Virus record (IMG/VR): IMGVR_UViG_3300032093_000065 | Span: 23,196-87,195 of that record | Length of the DNA: 64,000 nucleotides | Direction: 5' to 3' (one strand) | Source: a virus | Shown: one piece after another, positions 40,241 to 47,430 of the stretch | Position numbering within the stretch: the first letter of the stretch is position 1 | Layout: each line of letters begins with the position of its first letter | Notes under the pieces: model-generated | The model's database searches: none | What the model saw: only the letters and a program-made list of their open reading frames with translations | Told to the model about the DNA's origin: nothing | Made by a program: the position numbers and the translations under genes

Positions 40241-41494
40241 TTATTGTATTAACACGGTTATACTAAAGTCGTTAGCAGCGTTAATTAGCCTGTTAAGCAT
40301 GTTAGACCAGTTCCAATCGTACTGACCTATTGTCCTTTCGGCCTTGTTTATTACAATTGTTCCGCAGTCTTCCTTAACTGCCCAGTCTACCAATCTTCTT
40401 ACCCAAGCCTTGTTGTAGTCTTCTATCACCCTTTCTCGGTTTAAAGTATTCCTGTCTCGTACAGCTTGGTGCCTAAGCCAGGCTCTCCTGTGTCCCCAAG
40501 GTCTTGTCTTACTACCGCAGGCTGACACCCTCTTGTCTAAAGCTTTAGACCTTTGTTGATGCTGAGCCAGCCAGGCCAGCACAGCCTCCTGGTCTATGAG
40601 TAAAGGCTTTATTTTTTTCTCTCCTTTCATTTCAGTCTTCGCTGAAATTAAATACTGTTTATTAGTTTCTAGCTTGTTGTTTATATCTATTCTTAAAGTG
40701 TTAGGCCTTTCTGTTGTATCCTTTTTGTTTCGCTCATAGGCTATTCTTAAACAAAGCTGGTCAGGCTTTGAATCCTTTCTCTTGTAATTTATGTCCACAG
40801 ACAAAAACTTGTACTCTGGGTTCTCCTGGTTCCAACCTTCTTTTATTTTCCTCCATACCGCGTTCCTCATGCCGTCAAGGTTGCCTATTTTGAAAGCAAC
40901 CTCTCCAACGTCTTTACGCCAAGACAAAGTCAAAGTCCTTTTTACGAAAGCTTTTTTCTTCAAATGAGCCGCGAACATTGTTATTGGTACTCTCTCCATC
41001 CTAGGCTCTTTTCTAACGGCCTGAAGATGCAGAAAATTTCTTTTAGCGTTATAGACCGGATCGCCGGATTTATAAGCTTTTGTCACCTTTTCCCTGACGT
41101 CATCAAACAGAAGCGATTTGGCGTTTCCAGCGTACAAGTCTTCAAGAACTACGCTCCTGAGCTCGTACATAGTCATTCCGGACTTTCCTCCAAACAGGGA
41201 TTTTAAAGTATCACTTGTAGCTTCCTTGTTTGGCACAAGGACTATGTTAGTGTCATCTCCGTTGGAGACGTGCCGTATAGTAGCTCCCGACAGCAGAGCT
41301 TGACCGTATATGGCTGACACTTTCTTGCATACTTTTCTGTGGTCATCTATTGAAGTTATGACTCTTCTTTTAAGAGCGCGCTCAGCCTCAATTATTTCTT
41401 CCTTTGTGGCTTTATCGTCCACTTCAGGAACTACAAAAACATCGAGGCCGAGCGTCAAAATTACCTTGTTGCTGACAACTGTCTCAGTAGCCAT
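40241..41494 (-). CDS. Truncated Cas12/TnpB-like protein, probably nuclease-dead
   Basis: The 417-aa protein has the order of Cas12/TnpB effectors: a helical N-terminal region; a wedge/OB-like part (residues ~185-265, LTLSWRKDVGEVAFKIGNLD and YKFLSVDINYKRK ending LCLRIAYE); then RuvC-I TLRIDINNKLE with the Asp near 270; a basic bridge-like segment (GHRRAWLRHQAVRDRNTLNR); and an RuvC-II position reading CGTIVINKAER, with Asn (~383) where the Glu of IVIE is expected. It stops at SITVLIQ, before the zinc-finger and RuvC-III Asp. Length 417 is close to TnpB, yet the end is missing. SD AAAGGA. Family placement is inference from motif order. Confidence 0.6.
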   Translation of the reverse strand: MATETVVSNKVILTLGLDVFVVPEVDDKATKEEIIEAERALKRRVITSIDDHRKVCKKVSAIYGQALLSGATIRHVSNGDDTNIVLVPNKEATSDTLKSLFGGKSGMTMYELRSVVLEDLYAGNAKSLLFDDVREKVTKAYKSGDPVYNAKRNFLHLQAVRKEPRMERVPITMFAAHLKKKAFVKRTLTLSWRKDVGEVAFKIGNLDGMRNAVWRKIKEGWNQENPEYKFLSVDINYKRKDSKPDQLCLRIAYERNKKDTTERPNTLRIDINNKLETNKQYLISAKTEMKGEKKIKPLLIDQEAVLAWLAQHQQRSKALDKRVSACGSKTRPWGHRRAWLRHQAVRDRNTLNRERVIEDYNKAWVRRLVDWAVKEDCGTIVINKAERTIGQYDWNWSNMLNRLINAANDFSITVLIQ

Positions 41495-41504
41495 TGGAAT
41501 CCTT

Positions 41505-41837
41505 TCAGTCAGTTACAGCCTTGAACCATAAGACCCCGGCTATTGCGATGGTCAAGGCTATCCATCCTTGCCACCCTATGCTCTTTTCTTGCAGCATCGC
41601 CGGTATTACTGCATATAGAGCTACGATTATTATGTCCCACGCCATCGAGAAGGCGATTATCTTATCCGTGTCGTTCATTGTCTTTACAGTGAAGACCCAG
41701 AGAAGAGAGGACATAATACTTACAGACATGCTGATAGGAAGAAAAAAGTTAGAGTCTCGAATCTCTTGTTTGTAAGTAGCCATTGAAGCAATGGAGTATA
41801 TCAAAGTAACCATCAATAAACTCACTATTGCTACCAC
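41505..41837 (-). CDS. Small four-TM membrane protein
   Basis: The 110-aa product has about four hydrophobic segments (MVAIVSLLMVTLIYSIASMA; FLPISMSVSIMSSLLWVF; IIAFSMAWDIIIVALYAVIP; WIALTIAIAGVLWF). It resembles small DMT/SMR-like or holin-sized proteins, with no diagnostic motif. It lies 10 bp upstream of the Cas12-like gene on the same strand. Confidence 0.6.
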   Translation of the reverse strand: MVAIVSLLMVTLIYSIASMATYKQEIRDSNFFLPISMSVSIMSSLLWVFTVKTMNDTDKIIAFSMAWDIIIVALYAVIPAMLQEKSIGWQGWIALTIAIAGVLWFKAVTD

Positions 41838-41864
41838 AGCGCCTCCCAGCTTTTAAAAAGCAAA

Positions 41865-41879
41865 GGCTCGAAGCGAGCC
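41865..41879 (-). terminator. Short terminator hairpin
   Basis: GGCTCG / CGAGCC with a 3-nt loop is followed on the minus strand by TTTGCTTTTT, downstream of the gene ending at 41890. Confidence 0.6.
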
Positions 41880-41889
41880 CTTACTGATT

Positions 41890-42273
41890 CTAAACTGAGT
41901 GGCCTTCCAACTCTATAGCTACGATCTGCTCAACTTTTCTAAGAGCCTCAGTCCTTACCCCGGCTTTTCTTGCCTGATCAGCAAGCTCTTTTGCTGTCTT
42001 AAGCAAATCGACCATTTGATCAGAAATATTTTCCATAACGCCTACAGACTCTTCCATTCTGTCTATCAAGCTGTTGTAACTGTCGGAATATTCCTTCAGT
42101 AGCAATTTTGTTTTTATTACTTCATCCACCAAGTACTGGACTGCTTTTTCTTCAGTCACGTCCCCTTGGTTGAAAGCCTCTACAGTCTTTTTTATCTCTT
42201 CGTGCTTCTTTAAGTCTTTGGCTTTTATTTTTTCTTCCAGCCCAGGAACTCTGTAAACAATATTCCTTGCCAT
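41890..42273 (-). CDS. Coiled-coil hypothetical protein
   Basis: The 127-aa product is helical with coiled-coil segments (VIKTKLLLKEYSDSYNSLID, DQMVDLLKTAKELADQARKA). I start at ATG 42273 (MARNIVYRVPG), which has an AAGGAGAC SD. Flanked by terminators on both sides, it looks like a monocistronic unit. Unknown function. Confidence 0.55.
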   Translation of the reverse strand: MARNIVYRVPGLEEKIKAKDLKKHEEIKKTVEAFNQGDVTEEKAVQYLVDEVIKTKLLLKEYSDSYNSLIDRMEESVGVMENISDQMVDLLKTAKELADQARKAGVRTEALRKVEQIVAIELEGHSV

Positions 42274-42297
42274 ACTTGTCTCCTTGTAAAACAAAAA

Positions 42298-42322
42298 CCC
42301 CAGCTGCTACTAACAGCTGGGG
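42298..42322 (-). terminator. Rho-independent terminator of the tRNA transcript
   Basis: CCCCAGCTG / CAGCTGGGG is followed on the minus strand by TTTTTGTTTT. It lies immediately downstream of tRNA-Arg and ends the Ile-Thr-Arg tRNA unit. Confidence 0.85.
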
Positions 42323-42325
42323 CAT

Positions 42326-42399
42326 TACTCTCGGCGGGAATCGAACCCACAACCTGCGGAGTAGAAATCCGCTGCTCTATCCAGTTGAGCTACGAGAGC
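42326..42399 (-). tRNA. tRNA-Arg(UCU)
   Basis: The minus strand folds as a full cloverleaf: acceptor GCTCTCG / CGAGAGT, D-arm, anticodon stem GCGGA / TCCGC around TTTCTAC (anticodon UCU), T-loop TTCGATT. No encoded CCA. AGA codons are common in these AT-rich genes. Confidence 0.93.
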
Positions 42400-42402
42400 T
42401 TA

Positions 42403-42474
42403 AGCCACCGGAGGGACTCGAACCCTCAACCCCTGGTTTACAAAACCAGAGCTCTACCGTTGAGCTACAGTGGC
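42403..42474 (-). tRNA. tRNA-Thr(UGU)
   Basis: Cloverleaf on the minus strand: acceptor GCCACTG / CGGTGGC, anticodon stem CTGGT / ACCAG around TTTGTAA (anticodon UGU), T-loop TTCGAGT. Three bases from tRNA-Arg. Confidence 0.93.
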
Positions 42475-42478
42475 TAAT

Positions 42479-42550
42479 TGGACTCGGAAGGGATCGAACC
42501 TTCGACCGGACGTATATAAGACGTCTGCTCTCCCGCTGAGCTACGAGTCC
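42479..42550 (-). tRNA. tRNA-Ile(UAU)
   Basis: Cloverleaf on the minus strand: acceptor GGACTCG / CGAGTCC, anticodon stem GACGT / ACGTC around CTTATAT (anticodon UAU, reading AUA codons), T-loop TTCGATC. The UAU anticodon is rare in bacteria (most use modified CAU) but recurrent in phages. Confidence 0.92.
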
Positions 42551-42555
42551 TTAAA

Positions 42556-42589
42556 ATAACGCAGGAGAGTTTAAGCTCTCCTGCGTTAT
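42556..42589 (-). terminator. Strong hairpin terminator
   Basis: A perfect 14-bp stem ATAACGCAGGAGAG / CTCTCCTGCGTTAT is followed on the minus strand by TTTTAAGG. It separates the secreted-protein gene (42611-42985) from the tRNAs. Confidence 0.75.
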
Positions 42590-42610
42590 CATCTGGTCAG
42601 TTAAACTGAC

Positions 42611-42985
42611 TTAGTAACGGCAGCAGGCGTAGAACATGCCGTTGCTGCCTTGGGCAATACCCACTTCACGGGGTTGCCAGCGATTGCGGAAGCAGCAGTT
42701 CATCTCTGCTGCGTACGGCGTGGATCCGCATCCAACGCCTTCATAGCCAGAATTACCACCGAAGTGGCCAATCCTTAATAGGCTGGCCATGTGGTTGGCC
42801 ACGCCTTGAGCTGTTGAAAACGTTCCAGCAGCTACTGTCCTTACTGGTCCTTGGTTAGTTCCTCCGCCTTGCCCTCCGTTCCCGCGACGGTTGAACAGTC
42901 CAAAAGGACCAGCCTGCACGGTTGAGGCAACAGTGGCGACCATGCCAGCGGCTAGGACAGTCTTCAAAATCTTACTACGCATCAT
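42611..42985 (-). CDS. Secreted Gly-rich small protein
   Basis: The 124-aa product has a signal peptide (MMRSKILKTVLAAGMVATVA, cleaved after VQA), a Gly-rich linker (RRGNGGQGGGTNQGP) and a conserved-looking domain AQGVANHMASLLRIGHFGGN, GYEGVG, AAEMNCCFRNRW and FYACCRY. This resembles a secreted family I recall from planctomycete genomes ('A..kA...a......HfGg..yEGVG.....A..nCc......ei.va.g..Gw.A..ry'). Cysteine-rich and probably exported. Confidence 0.65.
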   Translation of the reverse strand: MMRSKILKTVLAAGMVATVASTVQAGPFGLFNRRGNGGQGGGTNQGPVRTVAAGTFSTAQGVANHMASLLRIGHFGGNSGYEGVGCGSTPYAAEMNCCFRNRWQPREVGIAQGSNGMFYACCRY

Positions 42986-43005
42986 GCACCTCTCTTTTTT
43001 TAAAC

Positions 43006-43287
43006 TTACTTACCTGCAGGCACTGCGATGTCAGGACCGTGCTTTTGATGCACAGTCTTGACAGCTTCCTTTTTAGGTGAGGCTACTAGGCCTTCCTTGC
43101 CCTTTGTTACTGGACTGATTGATCCATCAGACCAGCGAAGAGCGGGCGTTCCGTCCTTCTGGACGATGATCTCAACCTTCTCCGTATGACGAGCCTCTCG
43201 GCGCTCTTTAATCCTTTCAAAAACTCCGGCTGTCGCCGTGCTACCTACTACCAAAGCCGCGCTTGCTGCCAAAACGATTCTCAACAT
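43006..43287 (-). CDS. Secreted hypothetical protein
   Basis: The 93-aa product has a signal peptide (MLRIVLAASAALVVGSTATA) and a basic, polar mature part (FERIKERREARHTEKVEIIV, then DGTPALRWSDGSISPVT). It is co-directional with the secreted protein at 42611-42985. No recognised family. Confidence 0.6.
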   Translation of the reverse strand: MLRIVLAASAALVVGSTATAGVFERIKERREARHTEKVEIIVQKDGTPALRWSDGSISPVTKGKEGLVASPKKEAVKTVHQKHGPDIAVPAGK

Positions 43288-43315
43288 GTCAAAACCCTTT
43301 CTTAAGAAAACAAAA

Positions 43316-43487
43316 ACAGGAACTTCCTGTCTTACTGAAAATACGAGTTTCTGAGAAACCCGTCAGACCCTTAACCATTACTGGTTCGCCTCTCCTGGCG
43401 TTGCGTTTCATATTGAAACACTCAGGCTTAAGGGTAAGCCTTTTGATTGATACCCCTAGAGGCCTAGGTTGGCAAGGCCTCTAGGGG
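43316..43487 (-). ncRNA. Candidate structured RNA with chained hairpins and terminator
   Basis: Read leftward, perfect hairpins follow one another: CCCCTAGAGGCCT / AGGCCTCTAGGGG (43453-43487), AGGCTTACCCTTAAGCCT (43424-43441), GTTTCAATATGAAAC (43405-43419), CGCCAGGAGAGGCG (43387-43400), AACCAGTAATGGTT (43373-43386), GTTTCTCAGAAAC (43347-43359). The chain ends with ACAGGAAGTTCCTGT (43316-43330) plus TTTTTGTTTT, a terminator. The AGGCTT hairpin is identical to that opening each CRISPR leader. Further stems at 43513-43588 and no open frame extend the structured zone to the tRNA-Met 3' end. Confidence 0.55.
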
Positions 43488-43656
43488 TTTGATGCCTTTA
43501 AGTTGCTGCAGCATCGTTCCCGGTCCTGAAACGATTCTGGTGGTTAAGTGTCCTTAAGACGGTTGGAGTTATTACCATCAGACACTTCGTATGAGGTCTC
43601 GTACCGTTCCCTCCCTACCGCAGCAAAAGCTCCGACAAAGCTTTCCTCAAAGGCCA

Positions 43657-43729
<73 letters not shown>

Positions 43730-43747
43730 TTTTATTTTTACTGCCTT

Positions 43748-43962
43748 TCTCTTATCCACGCACACGTGGGTGAGACGCCCTGGTGGACCTGGCCGACTAT
43801 TCGTCCGTACCCCTTATCCACGCACGCGTGGGTGAGACGATGAGTTGGACAACTCCAACATTCCTCAAATCCCCCTTATCCACGCACGCGTGGGTGAGAC
43901 GATGACGCGGATGAAGCTTGGCTGGAAACGGTTCCCCTTATCCACGCACGCGTGGGTGAGAC
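43748..43962 (-). CRISPR. CRISPR array A (4 repeats, 3 spacers)
   Basis: 29-nt repeats lie at 43748-43776, 43810-43838, 43872-43900 and 43934-43962, with a period of exactly 62 and three different 33-nt spacers. In transcribed orientation (minus) the repeat starts GTCTCACCCACGCG and ends GTGGATAAGGGG with an internal CCACGC/GCGTGG stem, matching the type I-E repeat layout (29 nt, GnnnncCCC...GGATAAnnnG). The repeat furthest from the leader (43748) has three changes, normal for the trailer end. No cas gene adjoins it. Confidence 0.88.
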
Positions 43963-44031
43963 CCTAAAGTCTCACCAGTCCATCCGGACATTACAGTTCG
44001 TTACGAACTGTTTAGGCTTAAGGGTAAGCCT
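43963..44031 (-). promoter_or_regulatory. CRISPR leader A (hairpin leader)
   Basis: This 69-bp leader holds three hairpins on the minus strand: AGGCTTACCCTTAAGCCT, CAGTTCGTAACGAACTG and GTCCGGATGGAC. A further leader segment pairs with the first bases of the first repeat (GGTGAGAC...GTCTCACC). Nearly identical leaders precede arrays B and C. It begins immediately after the stop codon of the glycosyltransferase gene. Confidence 0.75.
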
Positions 44032-44568
44032 CTAACGTATGAAGTTATAGTAACAAAGATATTTGTCAAGTTTGGTGCAACCTACTTTGTCGTATATTTT
44101 TTCTGCGAGTATTCCGTCAGCCGCATACGCGCTTTCATGAAAACGAAAGTTCTTCAAAATTTCCCAACGAATCATAAAGCAAGCCGTGTCTATTATGTTA
44201 ACCCTTGGCTCAGTCACTGGCTTTAGTCTTATTTGTCCGTTCTTATGCAACTGACCCCAAACTATAAAGTTATTATTTTTTAAATGATCAGAGACCCCTT
44301 TCAGCCATTCTGGATGTACCACGTTGTCATCGTCCAAAAAATACACCCAGTCTGAGTCATCCGCCTGTAGATTTTCCATGACGTAGTTTCTAGTCATGTT
44401 TCCAAAATTTCCAGAATACGGCGACTTTACAATCTTGGCTTTTTCTACTATTACTTCTTTTTCTACTTTGGCGTCCAAGCCTATCCACCAAAGACAAGTC
44501 TCTGGTATAGATTTTTTTATTATCTCTAAGTTCTCAGGCCTAGAGCATGGTGTTATGATATGTATCAT
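44032..44568 (-). CDS. GT-A fold glycosyltransferase
   Basis: The 178-aa product starts MIHIITPCSRPENLEIIKKS, has SGNFGNMTRNYVMENLQADD and the DxD region WVYFLDDDNVVHPEWL, then ACFMIRWEIL. It is short, close to the minimal GT2 catalytic core. Its TAG stop abuts CRISPR leader A, so array A may be transcribed as the 3' part of this gene's mRNA. Substrate unknown. Confidence 0.75.
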   Translation of the reverse strand: MIHIITPCSRPENLEIIKKSIPETCLWWIGLDAKVEKEVIVEKAKIVKSPYSGNFGNMTRNYVMENLQADDSDWVYFLDDDNVVHPEWLKGVSDHLKNNNFIVWGQLHKNGQIRLKPVTEPRVNIIDTACFMIRWEILKNFRFHESAYAADGILAEKIYDKVGCTKLDKYLCYYNFIR

Positions 44569-44644
44569 TTTATTTACTAGCCTAAATGAAGCTGCAGGGA
44601 CTAAGCTAATTAAACTTAATCCCTGCAGTTCACGCTAGTCCATA

Positions 44645-44992
44645 CTAGAACTCAGTCTGAGCGGCCTCCTCAAAATGTGACAAAGTTTTCTTGACCTGTG
44701 CTACCAGATTAAGAACTTTCTGGTTAACCTCATCCTGGGCTACTATGCCCTGTAGGATGTTAATCTTTGATTCAAGCCGATCTAGGTCTGCTTGAATCGA
44801 TTCAAATTTTTTAAGCTTCTCTTCCAAAGCTATAAACTTCCGAGAAAGATTGGTGTAGTCTTGCTCGGCCTGCTCAACTTTTAGCTTGAAGTTGTTCTCA
44901 AGAACTACTAAGTTCTTTGAGTTAAACGCGCAAGCTTCTGAGAGGTCTGATAGCCTCTCCAAAGTTTCTTTGCTCTTTTTTGTTCCAAACAT
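44645..44992 (-). CDS. Coiled-coil protein
   Basis: The 115-aa product is almost entirely coiled coil (YTNLSRKFIALEEKLKKFES, IQADLDRLESKINILQGIVA). One-base overlap with the upstream HTH-like gene indicates coupling. A structural or scaffold role is possible but no family is recognised. Confidence 0.55.
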   Translation of the reverse strand: MFGTKKSKETLERLSDLSEACAFNSKNLVVLENNFKLKVEQAEQDYTNLSRKFIALEEKLKKFESIQADLDRLESKINILQGIVAQDEVNQKVLNLVAQVKKTLSHFEEAAQTEF

Positions 44993-45348
44993 TAGCAGCA
45001 GCCTCCATTATTTTTGAGCATTTCCTTTTTGACCTGCACAAATTGTTTAATTTTGTTCAGGTACTGCTCGTATTCCTTCTTTCTCATTTCATTGCCTTCT
45101 CTCACGGCTCTAGGGATAACACCTCCAATACGTGAGTTGAGAAGGTTCTTCCTCCACCGAATTTGGTGCTTTGGCCATTTCAAAATCTTTGCTGCTTCAG
45201 AATATTTGAAGCCAGCTTTGAACCAAGCGTTGATGAGTTTTACCTCCCAACGCATTTCTGAGCCTCTCATCTGAGGCAAGTTTATTTTTGCCTCTACTTT
45301 CAGCTTGTAAGCTGACTTGTAAACTGACTTGTACGTAGCCTTGTACAT
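44992..45348 (-). CDS. HTH-like basic protein
   Basis: The 118-aa protein starts with a repetitive segment (KATYKSVYKSAYKLK) and has an HTH-like core (FKYSEAAKILKWPKHQIRWR), with a C-terminal coiled coil ending in CC. Possibly a small DNA-binding protein or terminase small-subunit-like protein; the latter is speculation, since terL is about 3 kb away. Confidence 0.5.
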   Translation of the reverse strand: MYKATYKSVYKSAYKLKVEAKINLPQMRGSEMRWEVKLINAWFKAGFKYSEAAKILKWPKHQIRWRKNLLNSRIGGVIPRAVREGNEMRKKEYEQYLNKIKQFVQVKKEMLKNNGGCC

Positions 45349-45368
45349 AGGATCCTTCCCTCTCTCAA

Positions 45369-46793
45369 TTAGTCAAGTTGAAGACGCCGGTTGGTCGTGA
45401 CTTGCACCGCTGTGGTCAAGCCACTTCGATTGTTAATGAGGCGCATGGAATTGCGCAACTCATGCATATAGTTCAGTTCGACAGTTTGCGTTATGCCCGC
45501 AATCGTGTCGTTAACGTGAACTACGTCCCGAGTCTCTTCTGTGCTGATTAGCAAAGAAAAGAACTCGAAGTCCATTCGTTTACGCCCTTCAGAGGCGATA
45601 AACGTAATAGGTCTAAAGTCTTCGTCAAGAAGCATGATAAACACTTCGCCTGACGGTTTTCCCATCTCAGCGAAAATTATCGACCGGTCTCCAGATTTCT
45701 TGACGTCAACATTAAGAAGCCTGCTTTCTCCGAAACTACACAAAGTCATGTCTGGCTTTGGCAATTTCTTTTTTATGAACCTAGACTTTCCTTCAAAAGT
45801 TTTGATAGGGTCTAGCTTTTTTATTTCTTCTAGAAAACTTAATCTGCTTTCTGCAAACTTAATATCCCAATCATTATAAACATGCAGAAACTTATCAGTC
45901 GCTAGGTAAAGCTTTTTACCTGTAAAAGCAAAATCTCTTACCTCCCCTCCTTCCTCTTTGTCTAGATAAAAAGAAAGTCGGTAGCCAGACTTGCTGTTAT
46001 ATTTTGAGCTATACTCGTGGAAATAAATCTGGTTGTCAAACGCTACAGCCTGACTGACCCCTCCTGACTTTACACGTACTGTGTAATCAAAATTCAACAT
46101 CTCTCTTTGCGTTACAGCGTAAGTAGAAGAAACTCCTTTTACGCTGTTGCCGGCTATTACTCTGTCCCTAGAGGATGTCTTAATGCTTTTAAACTCAACA
46201 ACCCCGGACACTCCAGTGGTCTGGTCTGTAAAGACTGAGGCTGTTCTCAAAGTGCTGTGACCCGTTTCAGCTCCTGAAGAATCAAAGCCAATATACCTAT
46301 TGTTCCAATCCCCTTCGTTGACCAGACCGGCTCCTCGAAAACATGAAGTTATAAGGGTATGGAACTCTAATTTACTTTTTGTCCATTCTTGGACATACTC
46401 TGAAGGAAACATTACTTTTGACATGTCTTTTTTTGCCACCGACATGTTAGTTGGCGACAAAAACAACAGCACCATGTCAAAACCGTCTTCAGGGTTTGTC
46501 GGCTCAACTATAGCTATAATCTGCCGGTTGTTCTCAAAATTACTGCTTTGTATCAAAGACAGTATTTTGTTCTTTAATGCTACAAAGTAATGGATCTCGC
46601 CAGTCTCTATGTTTCCAAAATGTACCCTGTTGTCTCCACGCATAGAGACAGCGCAGTTTACTTTTGGCCATGGTGAGAAAGCCTGGTAGCTCAACCGGGT
46701 CTTGTTTCCAGGACCAGGCAACTCTTTCCTAAAAACTAGAAGATTATCTAGCTTGGTGTTGCCCGTTTTAGTCTCAAATTTAATTGCTCTCAT
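45369..46793 (-). CDS. Hypothetical 474-aa beta-rich protein
   Basis: The product has repeating beta-strand blocks (QIIAIVEPTNPEDGFDMVLL, SQAVAFDNQIYFHEY, DFAFTGKKLYLATDKFLHVY, RSIIFAEMGKPSGEVFIMLL), suggestive of a propeller- or sandwich-rich structural or surface protein. No signal peptide. A virion or host-surface role is possible; family unknown. Confidence 0.55.
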   Translation of the reverse strand: MRAIKFETKTGNTKLDNLLVFRKELPGPGNKTRLSYQAFSPWPKVNCAVSMRGDNRVHFGNIETGEIHYFVALKNKILSLIQSSNFENNRQIIAIVEPTNPEDGFDMVLLFLSPTNMSVAKKDMSKVMFPSEYVQEWTKSKLEFHTLITSCFRGAGLVNEGDWNNRYIGFDSSGAETGHSTLRTASVFTDQTTGVSGVVEFKSIKTSSRDRVIAGNSVKGVSSTYAVTQREMLNFDYTVRVKSGGVSQAVAFDNQIYFHEYSSKYNSKSGYRLSFYLDKEEGGEVRDFAFTGKKLYLATDKFLHVYNDWDIKFAESRLSFLEEIKKLDPIKTFEGKSRFIKKKLPKPDMTLCSFGESRLLNVDVKKSGDRSIIFAEMGKPSGEVFIMLLDEDFRPITFIASEGRKRMDFEFFSLLISTEETRDVVHVNDTIAGITQTVELNYMHELRNSMRLINNRSGLTTAVQVTTNRRLQLD

Positions 46794-47103
46794 TGATCTG
46801 CTCCTTCAGAGACCTTATCCTCTCAGCCAGCTCTCCTGCCAGCTTGTCGGTTCTATACAGCATCTCTTCAAGATGCTGTACTTGATGTGACAGCATTTTA
46901 GTTGTCTGCTGGGTTATTGCCATAAGGCTACCAGGAGCTATGCTGTCTCCTTCCCGGCTAACCATAAACCCAAAACCCAAATCGTTGTTAATCGCTTTCC
47001 ACGACGTTATAACTGCCACCGTGTCTAGATATTCATCAACCGAAAAAGCCGCCTCCACCGCTTGATGGATCATCTCCGCTACTTTCTGCGCCGGTAATGA
47101 CAT
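46780..47103 (-). CDS. Hypothetical coiled-coil protein
   Basis: The product of about 107 aa has AEMIHQAVEAAFSVDEYLDT, a Ser/Gly-containing middle and a C-terminal coiled coil (LEEMLYRTDKLAGELAERIR). ATG 47103 has a GGGAG SD; GTG 47109 is an alternative. It overlaps both neighbouring genes. Confidence 0.5.
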   Translation of the reverse strand: MSLPAQKVAEMIHQAVEAAFSVDEYLDTVAVITSWKAINNDLGFGFMVSREGDSIAPGSLMAITQQTTKMLSHQVQHLEEMLYRTDKLAGELAERIRSLKEQINESN

Positions 47104-47419
47104 TACCACTCCCTTCTAGGTTTTCTTCAAGTATGTCCAGGAACCTTGCGGCTGTTCTTGCCGCCAGCCACCACGGCGGCATAAGCCACCATGACGGCAT
47201 AAGCGGCAAACAACATAAGGTAAGCCAAAGAGAGGAGTGGTAGCTGAAGCAGAACTTACAAGTGAGTAACTCACCTAGTTTTCTGCTTAGCCACCAACTC
47301 CCCTCTTCTCGGATAAGCTCAGCCCAAGCTCTGTACCATGAAAATATTGAACCTAAAAACCAGCAGTCTATTATGGCTTTAGACCCAAAAGCACACAGAA
47401 CAAAAGCTAGGGCTAACAT
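47036..47419 (-). CDS. Small membrane protein with CxxC motif
   Basis: The 127-aa product has hydrophobic segments (MLALAFVLCAFGSKAIIDCW, SLWLTLCCLPLMPSWWLMPP) and LLTCKFCFSYHSSLW, a cytoplasmic CxxC like that of DUF1360-type small membrane proteins, followed by a Gly/Ser-rich tail. Its tail overlaps the next gene by 68 bp. Function unknown. Confidence 0.5.
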   Translation of the reverse strand: MLALAFVLCAFGSKAIIDCWFLGSIFSWYRAWAELIREEGSWWLSRKLGELLTCKFCFSYHSSLWLTLCCLPLMPSWWLMPPWWLAARTAARFLDILEENLEGSGNVITGAESSGDDPSSGGGGFFG

Positions 47420-47430
47420 TCTTATCCTTT

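Noticed and set aside
40241-41494. Calling the Cas12-like gene a functional type V effector paired with the arrays
   Set aside because: The repeats are type I-E-like, not type V-like, and the RuvC is incomplete. A functional link is only a hypothesis and is kept as such.
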